Assembly: GCA_027005175.1 (NCBI GenBank)
Contig: JALTMC010000600.1
Span: 1-13,306, forward strand
DNA length: 13,306 nucleotides
Direction of reading: 5' to 3'
DNA from: Myxococcales bacterium
GTDB lineage: Bacteria; Myxococcota_C; UBA6777
Each line of letters opens with the position of its first letter. The stretch's first letter is position 1. The notes under the pieces are model-generated. The model searched no databases and was not told the DNA's origin. It saw nothing but the letters and a program-made list of their open reading frames with translations. Below are positions 6,676 to 13,306 of this stretch, piece after piece. Made by a program: the position numbers and the translations under genes.

Positions 6676-6795
6676 GGTCCGAACATAGGGGTCACATCGC
6701 ATGGCAATGAGAGCCTTCTTACAATCGTCCCATATTCGCATGACTTCTCTCTCTGTTGCTGGAAAGTGGTGCTTGAGCAATAAACCGCTTTGTCG

Positions 6796-6984
6796 TCAAT
6801 CGGAACTCGGTGTTACACAGTTGAATGATAGTTGGTTATTGGACATGGGAATGTGTGACTTGGTCTCACCCCATAAGAGTGACCCTCTCTTGAAAATCGA
6901 ATGCTCTTTCTTTTCCCACCCGTCAAACATATCGAGACTATCATCCAATGTAAAGAGAAAGCACAAACCCTTCCTATCCGACAT
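6796..6984 (-). CDS. possible small protein, doubtful
   Basis: A 62-residue frame starting at ATG 6982-6984, with GAGGA about nine bases upstream. It is polar with several Trp, Asp and Lys (DMFDGWEKKEHS), has no membrane segment or recognised motif, and does not overlap any stronger gene. It is on the same strand as its neighbours. The ribosome binding site is the only positive evidence, and a chance frame of this length is common. Confidence 0.2.
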   Translation of the reverse strand: MSDRKGLCFLFTLDDSLDMFDGWEKKEHSIFKRGSLLWGETKSHIPMSNNQLSFNCVTPSSD

Positions 6985-7086
6985 ATCCCGGTTTCCTCAC
7001 GATTGCTGATGAGATGGTCTGCTGTTGAAACAAGAATCCCAAAAGCTTCGCCTTCGAAGTTGTCAATCTTTTGATGGAGGAGCCTT

Positions 7087-7117
7087 CGACAACTTGTATG
7101 CTTTGATCTTTCGCAAG
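7087..7117. repeat. 31-bp perfect direct repeat, copy 1; copy 2 at 7156-7186
   Basis: The 31 bp at 7087-7117 are identical to 7156-7186, offset 69 bp. Copy 2 is inside the last codons of the sigma-54 activator gene ([10 protein letters not shown]), just before its stop. Copy 1 lies downstream of that stop. In the matching frame it reads [17 protein letters not shown]-stop (stop at 7063-7065), so it could supply an alternative C-terminal tail. Confidence 0.93.
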
Positions 7118-7143
7118 CTGCATGAACCTCAGAGGCAAAATCT

Positions 7144-8796
7144 TCACCCATGCGCCGACAACTTGTATGCTTTGATCTTTCGCAAGAGCGTGTTGCGTCC
7201 TATCCCAAGAATACGGGCACATTGCGAGCGATTGCCACGACATTCGGCAAGCAAGTGAGAGATATACTGGGCTTCTAACTCCGCCAATGTGGGCTGTTGA
7301 GAAAAGACTGGGGAGGGGTTCTCTCTGTGAAAGGATGAAGCTTGAGCCAAACCTTGTGTGCTTGTTGTTTCCAATGACTCTTCTGTGCCTGTTTCTTCAG
7401 AGACTTCGGATCGACTTGTTCGCTTAAGGACACCCCCAGACACCTGCGCTTCGGAAGTTTTTCGCAGCAAATGATAAGGCGGGAGAGAGACGCAATCAGC
7501 GGTGATGGAGTCATCCGCAAAGATCACTGCGGACTCCAAGCAGTTTTCCAGCTCGCGAACATTACCAGGCCATGGATAGGACAACAACAGAGACAGAGCT
7601 TCTGCCTCGATACGATGTATTGTTTTGCGATGACGTTGTGCGGCTTTGTCAACAAAGTGGTTGAGTAGTCGCAAGAGATCTTCCTGGCCGCGTTCTTGGA
7701 GGGATGGAAGGTGTAACTCTACAACTCGCAGTCGGTAGTAGAGATCTTCTCGAAACAGCCCTTGTTGAACCTGTGACTCAAGGTTCCTATTGGTGGCAGC
7801 GATGACGCGGATGTCAGCTTGTTGTTGCACACTTGAGCCCAGTCGATAATAGGATTGCTCCTGAAGCAGGGTCAGAAGCTTTCCTTGTAAACCGAGAGCC
7901 AAATCTCCGATTTCGTCCAGGAAAAGTGTTCCACCATGAGCAGCCTCTACTTTCCCCTGTTTGCGCTGAGTTGCGCCCGTAAATGCACCTTGTTCATGAC
8001 CAAACAGCTCACTCTCAACGAGGCCTTCGGGCAGAGTTGTACAATCCACATGGACGAGAGGTCCATTCTGACGATTGGAGTTGTGATGAAGAGCACGTGC
8101 AAACAAACCCTTACCAGTGCCTGTATCACCTCGCAACAAAACGGTTGCGTGAGTAGGAGCGACTCGACGTAGCTTTCGCAACACTCGATGCATCGGAGGA
8201 CTTGAACCGATGATACCGTTAAAGCGATCTTCCAAAGGAAGCTCTGAACCTAAGACCTCATGGGGTGCTACGTCTGGATCGATTTTCGGAAGGTAATTGT
8301 TAACGCGTCCTACAGTCGTCTGTTCCAAAAGCGCGGATGCTTGTTGAGAGAGAGCATCAAAGATCGCAGTGTCATCTGGAGTGAATGTACCCGACTTCTT
8401 GTTCAACAGCTGAACCACACCGATCAATTGGTGATTGTTGGTATAGAGGGGTCCAGCGAGCATCGACTGCGTGTGATATCCTGTTTGCCGATCGATATCC
8501 CGCCAAATGGGAATCCTCTCCCGACTGGGAATAGCAACACTCTTGCCTGTGCGTGCAACATATCCTGCCACCCCCTGTGATAGTGGGACCCGAATCTCTT
8601 TGATCTCAGGTAGGTGAGCCGCAACGCTGACCAACTCATTTCCACTCTCATTCAGCAGAAATACAGTTCCTCGATCGGCCTGAAGCTGTGAAGCCATCAC
8701 ATCGACAAGTCGCTCCAACATGGGAGCCACATGGATCTCCTTCTTTATCAGATCTCCCAAAACATGAAGCATGGCGTCACTCATCAGACCACCCAT
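7144..8796 (-). CDS. sigma-54-dependent transcriptional activator with GAF sensor domain
   Basis: 550 residues from ATG 8794-8796; a TTG at 8809-8811 would add five residues. Residues ~20-160 are a GAF ligand-sensing domain. Residues ~190-425 are the AAA+ sigma-54 interaction domain: Walker A GDTGTGKG (~224-230), GAFTGA loop (270-275) in the context [13 protein letters not shown], Walker B GGTLFLDE (~288-295), FREDLYYRL arginine-finger segment, and PWPGNVREL. The C-terminus (~502-546) is a Fis-type helix-turn-helix ([22 protein letters not shown]). All motifs needed to remodel sigma-54 RNA polymerase are intact. There is no phosphoacceptor receiver domain, so control is by ligand or redox state through GAF, as in the NifA/FhlA/NorR group. 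A Ser/Thr/Gln-rich linker of about 55 residues before the HTH is long for the family. Targets are unknown. Confidence 0.93.
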   Translation of the reverse strand: MGGLMSDAMLHVLGDLIKKEIHVAPMLERLVDVMASQLQADRGTVFLLNESGNELVSVAAHLPEIKEIRVPLSQGVAGYVARTGKSVAIPSRERIPIWRDIDRQTGYHTQSMLAGPLYTNNHQLIGVVQLLNKKSGTFTPDDTAIFDALSQQASALLEQTTVGRVNNYLPKIDPDVAPHEVLGSELPLEDRFNGIIGSSPPMHRVLRKLRRVAPTHATVLLRGDTGTGKGLFARALHHNSNRQNGPLVHVDCTTLPEGLVESELFGHEQGAFTGATQRKQGKVEAAHGGTLFLDEIGDLALGLQGKLLTLLQEQSYYRLGSSVQQQADIRVIAATNRNLESQVQQGLFREDLYYRLRVVELHLPSLQERGQEDLLRLLNHFVDKAAQRHRKTIHRIEAEALSLLLSYPWPGNVRELENCLESAVIFADDSITADCVSLPPYHLLRKTSEAQVSGGVLKRTSRSEVSEETGTEESLETTSTQGLAQASSFHRENPSPVFSQQPTLAELEAQYISHLLAECRGNRSQCARILGIGRNTLLRKIKAYKLSAHG

Positions 8797-8917
8797 CTCG
8801 TGTAGACTCAAAGGATTGTGATTCGAGTCTTAACCTAAAATGGCTGAAAGTCAAAAGTCAAAACCCAACAGAGCTTTCGTTCCACCAACTGACATTCGAC
8901 TTTTGGCCTTCAACGAC

Positions 8918-9790
8918 TCAAGCGCATGCTTGGGTTTGTTCGGGAAGAGAGAGGTTAATGGACATTCGGTCATAGGCGTTGTTAACTCGCAGTGCTGAAT
9001 GCTGTGCATGAAGTTGTGCCATGGCTTGCTTTGTGTTGAGCTGTGCGTCGGTGTGTGATGGATCGTGGTGCGTGAGAAGCAGTCGCTGTACTCCTGCTTT
9101 CATGGCGAGATCCACAGCGTCTTCGAGAGTCGAGTGTCCAAACCCTCGACAAGATGGATACTCTGAGGGCAGATATTGAGCATCCATCAGAAAGAGATCA
9201 GCATGGTGGGCTAGGTGTTGAAGTTCGTGCAGAGACTGAGGAGAGGTTTGAACTTCAACATCACCACTAAAAACAAAGGAGGTATCTCGATAGTCCAGAC
9301 GATAGGCCGTGCTACCAGAGGGATGCTCTACGTCGATCCATGTCAGTGTTAACTCCCCCAGTTGGCAAGTTCCTTTTGTAGGAAGGTCTTGGAAGATAAG
9401 CTGAGAAGGAAAAATCTCCAAACCCACAGGAAAAGCAGGACGTTTCATTTGTTCGCTTAGTTGGTTTTGAAAGGAGCACCCTTCACGAGGGACAGACCAC
9501 AGATCAAACGAACTTTGTGGATCAAAAAATGGGCGAAAAAAAGGAAACCCCTGAATGTGATCCCAATGCATATGAGTTTGTAAGATCAAAGCAGAAGGGG
9601 CTCTGTCCCCCCATTCTTTACCAAGCTCCGTAAGCCCAGTACCACAATCGATAAGTATCCGCTGAGGAGTTTCCTCTTTGGCATCCAAAAGTGCGATCTC
9701 CAAACATGTTGTTGAACCACCATGTTTCATAAATTGCGGGCCAGAGACAGGAATACTTCCCCGTGATCCCCAAATTGTAATTTCCATCAT
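8918..9790 (-). CDS. metallo-beta-lactamase-fold hydrolase
   Basis: 290 residues. The N-terminus ITIWGSRGSIPVSG is typical of a subgroup of MBL-fold proteins related to PhnP and phosphodiesterase-like enzymes. Metal ligands are all visible: HMHWDH (73-78), His156 (VEHPSGS), Asp177 (SGDVE), GHST around His219 and THHDP (His241/242). A binuclear-metal phosphodiester or related ester hydrolase in the cytoplasm is likely; the substrate cannot be assigned. The frame is open 49 codons further upstream, but ATG 9788-9790 has a strong GAGGAG eight bases before it and begins exactly where family similarity begins. The sigma-54 activator follows on the same strand after about 120 bp, so co-transcription is possible but not shown. 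Confidence 0.9.
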   Translation of the reverse strand: MMEITIWGSRGSIPVSGPQFMKHGGSTTCLEIALLDAKEETPQRILIDCGTGLTELGKEWGDRAPSALILQTHMHWDHIQGFPFFRPFFDPQSSFDLWSVPREGCSFQNQLSEQMKRPAFPVGLEIFPSQLIFQDLPTKGTCQLGELTLTWIDVEHPSGSTAYRLDYRDTSFVFSGDVEVQTSPQSLHELQHLAHHADLFLMDAQYLPSEYPSCRGFGHSTLEDAVDLAMKAGVQRLLLTHHDPSHTDAQLNTKQAMAQLHAQHSALRVNNAYDRMSINLSLPEQTQACA

Positions 9791-9798
9791 AAACTGAA

Positions 9799-9804
9799 CT
9801 CCTC
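9799..9804 (-). promoter_or_regulatory. strong ribosome binding site fixing the MBL gene start
   Basis: GAGGAG on the minus strand, eight bases before ATG 9788-9790. The longer in-frame extension to 9937 has no comparable site and encodes no conserved sequence. Confidence 0.8.
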
Positions 9805-10098
9805 TCGTCGGTTGATGAGCATACTGCCAAATCGCCCTATCACTCTCTCGTGAAAGGTAAACGTGCTTGGCGATACACCTTCGAATCACCTCCACCACAA
9901 GCAAGAGACAGACCAAAATCTCTATATCCTTACACACTTACACAAACAGCAACTACGACCCTGTTTTACCTAGTATTTTTCAATCTCCCCAAGACCAATG
10001 CATCAAGCAATGGAGAGAGAGTTCGAAGGACAGGTGTCCTCTTTTGGATAAGGTGGTGGTCTATTTTGGATCACTTGTGCTCGTTTTTTGCCCGACCA
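9805..10098. other. gene-free stretch upstream of the MBL gene
   Basis: No convincing gene. The sequence is A/T- and C-rich on the plus strand, and frames crossing it have no ribosome binding site or recognisable protein. It must contain the MBL gene promoter, but no consensus elements were fixed. A six-base-stem hairpin, AGGACAGGTGTCCT, lies at about 10018-10031, followed by CTTTT; it may be a weak terminator or chance. Confidence 0.5.
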
Positions 10099-10256
10099 GA
10101 ACACTGACCGGTGCAAGGGGCCGAGGGACCGCAAGTCCTTGTAAGTTCTGGCCAGGCGCAACGAAGCGGCGTAGTGTAACGACTCCGATGAGGAGCAACG
10201 CAGCCAGACGCAGCAAGGCGATGCGAGACCGACCGGAGCCAAACCCGTCAGTGTTC
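10099..10256. mobile_element. 158-bp GC-rich block with 14-bp terminal inverted repeats, MITE-like
   Basis: GAACACTGACCGGT (10099-10112) and ACCCGTCAGTGTTC (10243-10256) are inverted copies matching at 13 of 14 positions, with the outer ten perfect. The interior is visibly richer in G and C than either flank and can form further stems (for example GGAC/GTCC around CGCAA near 10127). The right end overlaps the DUF2520 gene and supplies its TGA stop (10248-10250). No target-site duplication is seen and no protein is encoded. Alternatives are a structured RNA or a bidirectional terminator. Confidence 0.45.
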
Positions 10257-11156
10257 AAGACTCTGGAGCAGGGAGAGTAGAGGAGCAAGTGTACTTTGCG
10301 CAGAGCGTTTCCCCTGATGCTGTGCTTGGGCCAGTGGAAGAGTGGCTTGGGCGAGGGCGAGGTATAGATCGATGTATTCGGGACAATCGGACTTGAGAGC
10401 GTTTATGTGTTGAGCAATGGTTGATGCATCTCCACGTGAGATAGGGCCTGTAAGCGCGTCCGGGAGCCCTGTGGCTCCCAAATTATCGACAGCCCTCTGT
10501 AGTAGCGGAAGGAGAAGATCGAGAGGCGCGTCATGAAGCCCTGCCTGATGCATAAGCTGAACCGCCACATGGGCAAGACCCACCACGTAGTTGGAAGCAA
10601 ACACAGCAGCTGCGTGATAAAGTGTCTTGTCTATACCTTCCAAAGAGAACGGTTGTCCTCCGAGTTCTTGCGTCAGCTTTCTTGCAGCTTGTTGGGCAAT
10701 TGGGCTACCCTCAATACCAACAGCAACACCTGTAAAGAGTTGTTGCGTGGTTTCGGCTGATGCGATGGGTTGCAGTGGATGCATACTGCCTATCTCACAA
10801 CCCACTTCTTGTAGTGGCTCCAGGATCTCTGAATGGAATAAGCCTGAACAGTGCAGCACGACCTGACCGGAAGATACAAGCTTTTCCAAGCAAAGCTTAT
10901 CTACAATCTCTGAAATAGCATGGTCAGAGACTGTAAGTAACAAAAGATCGGCTTGTTGGCATATCTTTGGCGGGATAGAACCAATAAAATAGGGGATATC
11001 GTCTCCTTTCTGGGAAGGAGGGCGTCGATTCCAAAGACAACACAGAGGTTGTCCCTGTTGGATGAGGCTCAAAGAGAGCGCTGTGCCCAATCGGCCTGCC
11101 CCTAAAATAACGATGGAAGAAGGGAAAGTGATGCATTGAGTTGAGGTGGGGGGCAT
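10248..11156 (-). CDS. Rossmann-fold / DUF2520 family oxidoreductase-like protein
   Basis: 302 residues. An NAD(P)-binding Rossmann fold opens the protein: SIVILGAGRLGTALS with GAGRLG at 19-24 and WNRR at the end of strand two (42-45). Family motifs follow: LLLTVSDHAI (72-81), LHCSG (101-105) and GSMHPLQPIAS (123-133, His126). The C-terminal helical part carries LYHAAAVFASNYVVGL, as in DUF2520 proteins. The architecture parallels ketopantoate reductase and 6-phosphogluconate dehydrogenase-type enzymes, so a cytoplasmic NAD(P)-dependent reductase is likely; the substrate is unknown. ATG 11154-11156 was chosen because it directly precedes the fold and has AAGAGA upstream; the frame continues to a GTG at 11273. 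The stop codon falls in the inverted repeat of the 10099-10256 block, yet the length is normal for the family. Confidence 0.85.
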   Translation of the reverse strand: MPPTSTQCITFPSSIVILGAGRLGTALSLSLIQQGQPLCCLWNRRPPSQKGDDIPYFIGSIPPKICQQADLLLLTVSDHAISEIVDKLCLEKLVSSGQVVLHCSGLFHSEILEPLQEVGCEIGSMHPLQPIASAETTQQLFTGVAVGIEGSPIAQQAARKLTQELGGQPFSLEGIDKTLYHAAAVFASNYVVGLAHVAVQLMHQAGLHDAPLDLLLPLLQRAVDNLGATGLPDALTGPISRGDASTIAQHINALKSDCPEYIDLYLALAQATLPLAQAQHQGKRSAQSTLAPLLSLLQSLEH

Positions 11157-11369
11157 GTATGTTCTCTTTTGAGATCGAAGGGTTTTAACTTTTACGATAG
11201 AACGGGCTTGCAGTTCTGTGCAACTATTTATATCATTTTTGGGTTTTGTGTAGATGGGCACAAACCTTTTCACTCACTTCAGGTTTTAATCCCACTCTCT
11301 TTCTTTATTGTAGGGAGGCCATGTTGATGAGAGGCTTCGAATCATCAACATGCTCAAAATGGAATTCGC
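11157..11369. promoter_or_regulatory. divergent intergenic region with a possible leader frame
   Basis: This separates the minus-strand DUF2520 gene from the plus-strand acidic protein gene and must contain both promoters. A minus-strand GATATAAATAG near 11226-11236 could be a -10 region, but no clear -35 was seen. On the plus strand GGGAGG (11313-11318) is the strongest ribosome binding site here, yet it serves ATG 11327 of a 29-residue frame (to 11416) that overlaps the large gene's start in another frame. This may be a leader peptide or chance. Confidence 0.35.
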
Positions 11370-13306
11370 ATGGCCACAGTGCAAGTAGAACTTCTCGAAC
11401 AGCTTTCTCGCGATAAACTGTTCTCGATATACCAGTTTTTGTTGTTGGAATCTCACGCTCTTGAAGAACTCTCCCGGAGTTCGTCGAAAGAGGAGATGGT
11501 CTCTGCTTTAGCGCATGTCTTAATGCCCGAAGAGGCACAATACTGCGTCGACTTCTTTGAAAATTATGAATTCTACGATGTACCTGGCATGAAGTGGGAG
11601 ATGTTAGACGCGCTGCCTGACGAGCTATTGGGAACACTGCACACCATCTATCTCGATGACTACATGCTTGTGGAAGAACACAGAGAACTGGTCAATCGAT
11701 TGAGCCAGTCTCCTTACTTTCTCAAAGAAGACGCCCGTAAATTCTATTTGTGGTACCAGTTTTTTCGCAAACGTATCACACTGGATCAGATTGACGATGT
11801 TCAGATCTCCTCCTTTCAACACAACGCTCCCATGACAACACAACGTGTTGATCTCCAAAAAGGTCGAGAGCAACCTTTGTTTTCAATGGAATCTCACGGG
11901 GATATCCTGGGCGCAACTGTTCCTGATGTTCAAGATAGTTTGGATGTTCAAGATAGTTTGGATGTTCAAGATAGTTTGGATGTTCAAGACAGCTTGGATG
12001 TTCAAGATAGTTTGGATGTTCAAGACAGCTTGGATGTTCAAGACAGTACCTTAGATGTTCAAGACAGTATCTTGGATGTTGTTTCAGCACCGTCTGCATC
12101 AGGTGGAGGAGACACCACGATTGTACCAGCTCCGAAACGTTCTCAGCCAGAGATGGCAGCAGCCCGAACCACAGCAGAGTTCGCCAGTGAACCCGAGCGG
12201 CCCTACACCAAAGAAACCCTGGAGCATGTGATCGAACAGTCTGACTGGAAGCCTGTGGGTGTGAGAAATGAGGTCAGACCAGGAGAAAGTGTCAATCGAA
12301 CGATCGAAATTACCGCTCTAGACCTCAACAAATACATGGAGGAGCGAGAAGCGGAACTCATCGCAGAGAAAGCGGCCAAAGAAGCGGCTGCCGAAGAAGA
12401 GGCTGCCGCCGAAGAGGCGGCCATACAAAAAGCGATCGCAGAAGTTTCCGATGTTCAGAGTGAGCCTCCTCCTCGACGTAGGATGGAGAAAACCTCCGTC
12501 GATCATTCTTTTGCACGTGTTCTAGAGCAGATGAGAAAGCAAGAAAAGGAAGGCGTTGCGGAAAAGGAACGAGAAGATATCCCCGCTCAACCTTTGAAGA
12601 GTCCCCCCCCCTCTCCTGTTTCTGATGCTTCTGCAGACTCTCCATTTGTACGAGTCACACAGGAATTTAAGTCCCCTGTTGAAGAGGTCTTTGGTGTAGG
12701 AGAAGACCCCTTGCCTGCTCGCCAGATCGAACAAGCAACCGTCGTGATCGATAGTGGAGATCTGGCTGCCGCGTTTGAAAGTATGAAGGTCTCAAAGGAG
12801 ACAAGTGAGAAGAGCCCGGCAGCAAACGAAAAAGCCCCTATCGCAAGCGAAGGAATCCCGGTAGCAAGGGAGAAAGCACCTCCACCACCACCCGCGTCAG
12901 CCGGTGCCTCTACTTCTTTGCCTGACTCCACAGAGGCAGAGGGCTCTCTCCTCTTGGAAGATGCTTCTGTCGATAGTGGAGATGATGAAGCATTGCCTTT
13001 GAGTGATGAGGACATGCTTGCGGATTCGATGTCGATCGAAAGCTCAGAGATCGAACCTCTTGAGGTTGAAGAGCTTGATGTCTCTGATATGGCTGAGCTT
13101 GAAGATGATGCTGATGTGATAGAACTAGAGCCTCTTGAGGATGAGGCTCAACCCCTTGATGAGTCTTCCGTCATTGAAGATGAGGAAGAGGCTGAAGGAG
13201 AAGCATTGTATGCGATGTCCTGGCAGATGGAGACTCAAATCCTCGAAGAAGACCGACGCAACAAAGCTCCTTCCAATGGTGCCCCACCACCCCCTCCCAA
13301 CAATGG
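11370..13306 (+). CDS. large acidic repeat protein, N-terminal 645 residues, cut by the window end
   Basis: The open frame runs from ATG 11370 to the end without a stop; an in-frame TGA at 11328 limits the start. The ribosome binding site is weak (GGA, six bases). Residues ~1-155 form a compact, probably helical domain (starting MATVQVELLEQLSRDKLF, with many Tyr, Phe and Trp) of no recognised family. Residues 186-235 are eight tandem DVQDSL-type repeats. Residues ~315-350 are an Ala/Glu/Lys helix, probably a coiled coil (AEKAAKEAAAEEEAAAEEAA). A long disordered Pro/Ser/Glu region follows, very acidic from ~540 onward (runs such as EPLEVEELD, EDEEEAEGEA), then a proline run at the window edge. 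There is no signal peptide or membrane helix, so it is cytoplasmic. A scaffold or hub role is a guess; further domains may lie outside the window. Confidence 0.85.
   Translation, partial: MATVQVELLEQLSRDKLFSIYQFLLLESHALEELSRSSSKEEMVSALAHVLMPEEAQYCVDFFENYEFYDVPGMKWEMLDALPDELLGTLHTIYLDDYMLVEEHRELVNRLSQSPYFLKEDARKFYLWYQFFRKRITLDQIDDVQISSFQHNAPMTTQRVDLQKGREQPLFSMESHGDILGATVPDVQDSLDVQDSLDVQDSLDVQDSLDVQDSLDVQDSLDVQDSTLDVQDSILDVVSAPSASGGGDTTIVPAPKRSQPEMAAARTTAEFASEPERPYTKETLEHVIEQSDWKPVGVRNEVRPGESVNRTIEITALDLNKYMEEREAELIAEKAAKEAAAEEEAAAEEAAIQKAIAEVSDVQSEPPPRRRMEKTSVDHSFARVLEQMRKQEKEGVAEKEREDIPAQPLKSPPPSPVSDASADSPFVRVTQEFKSPVEEVFGVGEDPLPARQIEQATVVIDSGDLAAAFESMKVSKETSEKSPAANEKAPIASEGIPVAREKAPPPPPASAGASTSLPDSTEAEGSLLLEDASVDSGDDEALPLSDEDMLADSMSIESSEIEPLEVEELDVSDMAELEDDADVIELEPLEDEAQPLDESSVIEDEEEAEGEALYAMSWQMETQILEEDRRNKAPSNGAPPPPPNN
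11925..12074 (+). repeat. eight tandem 18/21-bp repeats encoding DVQDSL, DVQDSTL and DVQDSIL
   Basis: Six 18-bp units (11925-12032) are followed by two 21-bp units (12033-12053, 12054-12074). Units 1-3 and 5 use GAT AGT, units 4 and 6 use GAC AGC, so units 3-4 and 5-6 form a 36-bp higher-order repeat. All changes among the six short units are silent. The last two units carry an inserted Thr or Ile. The near-identity at DNA level points to recent expansion. Confidence 0.95.
12603..12611 (+). repeat. C9 homopolymer inside the acidic protein gene
   Basis: Nine consecutive C read in frame as three prolines (SPPPSP). Gain or loss of one base would truncate the protein soon after, so this is a candidate slippage site or a place to suspect a sequencing error. 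Confidence 0.9.

Larger units (their letters stand above)
6703..7143. other. 440-bp gap upstream of the molybdoenzyme operon
   Basis: This separates the stop of the sigma-54 activator gene from the start of the next operon on the same strand, so it should hold the operon promoter. No consensus -35/-10 pair or -24/-12 element could be fixed; TTGACG on the minus strand around 6799-6804 lacks a matching -10. The gap also holds the upstream copy of a 31-bp repeat (7087-7117). One short minus-strand frame (6796-6984) has a plausible ribosome binding site and is listed separately. Confidence 0.5.

Noticed and set aside
6974-7243. 89-residue minus frame containing both copies of the 31-bp repeat
   Set aside because: Its internal protein repeat ([10 protein letters not shown]) is just the DNA repeat in another frame, and it overlaps the HTH-coding end of the sigma-54 gene.
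8852-8905. CAAAAGTC/GACTTTTG inverted repeat between the MBL and sigma-54 genes
   Set aside because: Only eight paired bases with a 38-base loop; too weak to call a terminator.
9791-9937. N-terminal extension of the MBL hydrolase
   Set aside because: The strong GAGGAG before ATG 9788-9790 and the start of family similarity there make the extra 49 codons unlikely.
9867-10280. 137-residue plus frame and an opposing 75-residue minus frame in the gap and GC-rich block
   Set aside because: No ribosome binding sites, non-ATG starts, composition changes abruptly at the inverted repeat, and the ends overlap the DUF2520 gene.
11157-11273. N-terminal extension of the DUF2520 protein to a GTG
   Set aside because: The Rossmann fold begins just after ATG 11154-11156; the extension is basic, unstructured and without a ribosome binding site.
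11776-12099. 107-residue minus frame rich in YLEHP repeats
   Set aside because: It is the complement of the DVQDSL array; the plus frame is open far beyond the array while this one is confined to it.

Overview
The window looks like a stretch of chromosome from a Myxococcota-like (delta-lineage) bacterium. The main clue is the secreted cysteine-rich protein at 1895-3997. It ends in a Gly-Cys-Gly-Cys motif, one hydrophobic helix and a short Arg-containing tail, the layout of the MYXO-CTERM sorting signal. A GAF/sigma-54 activator and a large acidic repeat protein fit the same kind of genome. Base composition is much less GC-rich than in classic myxobacteria, so the exact lineage is uncertain. 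No tRNA, rRNA, CRISPR array or transposase gene was seen.

Layout. 1-117 is a 39-bp tandem array. 125-1608 (minus) holds a TPR protein followed by a small membrane protein. 1627-1894 is a divergent regulatory region. 1895-3997 (plus) is the exported cysteine-rich protein, whose N-terminal domain resembles a matrixin protease that has lost all its zinc ligands. 3998-4230 is a convergent gap with a perfect 17-bp hairpin and a partial copy of a neighbouring gene end. 4231-6702 (minus) is a tightly packed three-gene operon: predicted outer-membrane barrel, Tat-exported molybdopterin oxidoreductase, small membrane protein. 6703-7143 is a long gap. 7144-8796 (minus) is a GAF-AAA+-Fis sigma-54 activator. 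8918-9790 (minus) is an MBL-fold hydrolase. 9791-10098 is empty, and 10099-10256 is a GC-rich block bounded by inverted repeats. 10248-11156 (minus) is a Rossmann/DUF2520 protein. 11370-13306 (plus) is the start of a large acidic protein that runs off the window and carries eight tandem DVQDSL-type repeats.

How the genes may work together. The three-gene operon reads as a cell-envelope redox module: a molybdenum enzyme exported folded by Tat, an outer-membrane protein, and a two-helix membrane partner; its substrate cannot be read from sequence. The sigma-54 activator and the MBL hydrolase are consecutive on one strand, but no convincing -24/-12 promoter was found, so their targets are unknown. 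The TPR and small membrane genes are two bases apart and probably translationally coupled.

The most unusual feature is the density of repeat and slippage structures. Two genes have their 3' ends partly copied about 70 bp downstream. One coding sequence contains a near-perfect 20-bp-stem palindrome. A T7 run seems to put the outer-membrane protein's signal peptide out of frame. A C9 run lies in frame in the acidic protein, and there are two tandem arrays with near-identical units. I did not recognise a defence system or a clearly new multi-gene system.
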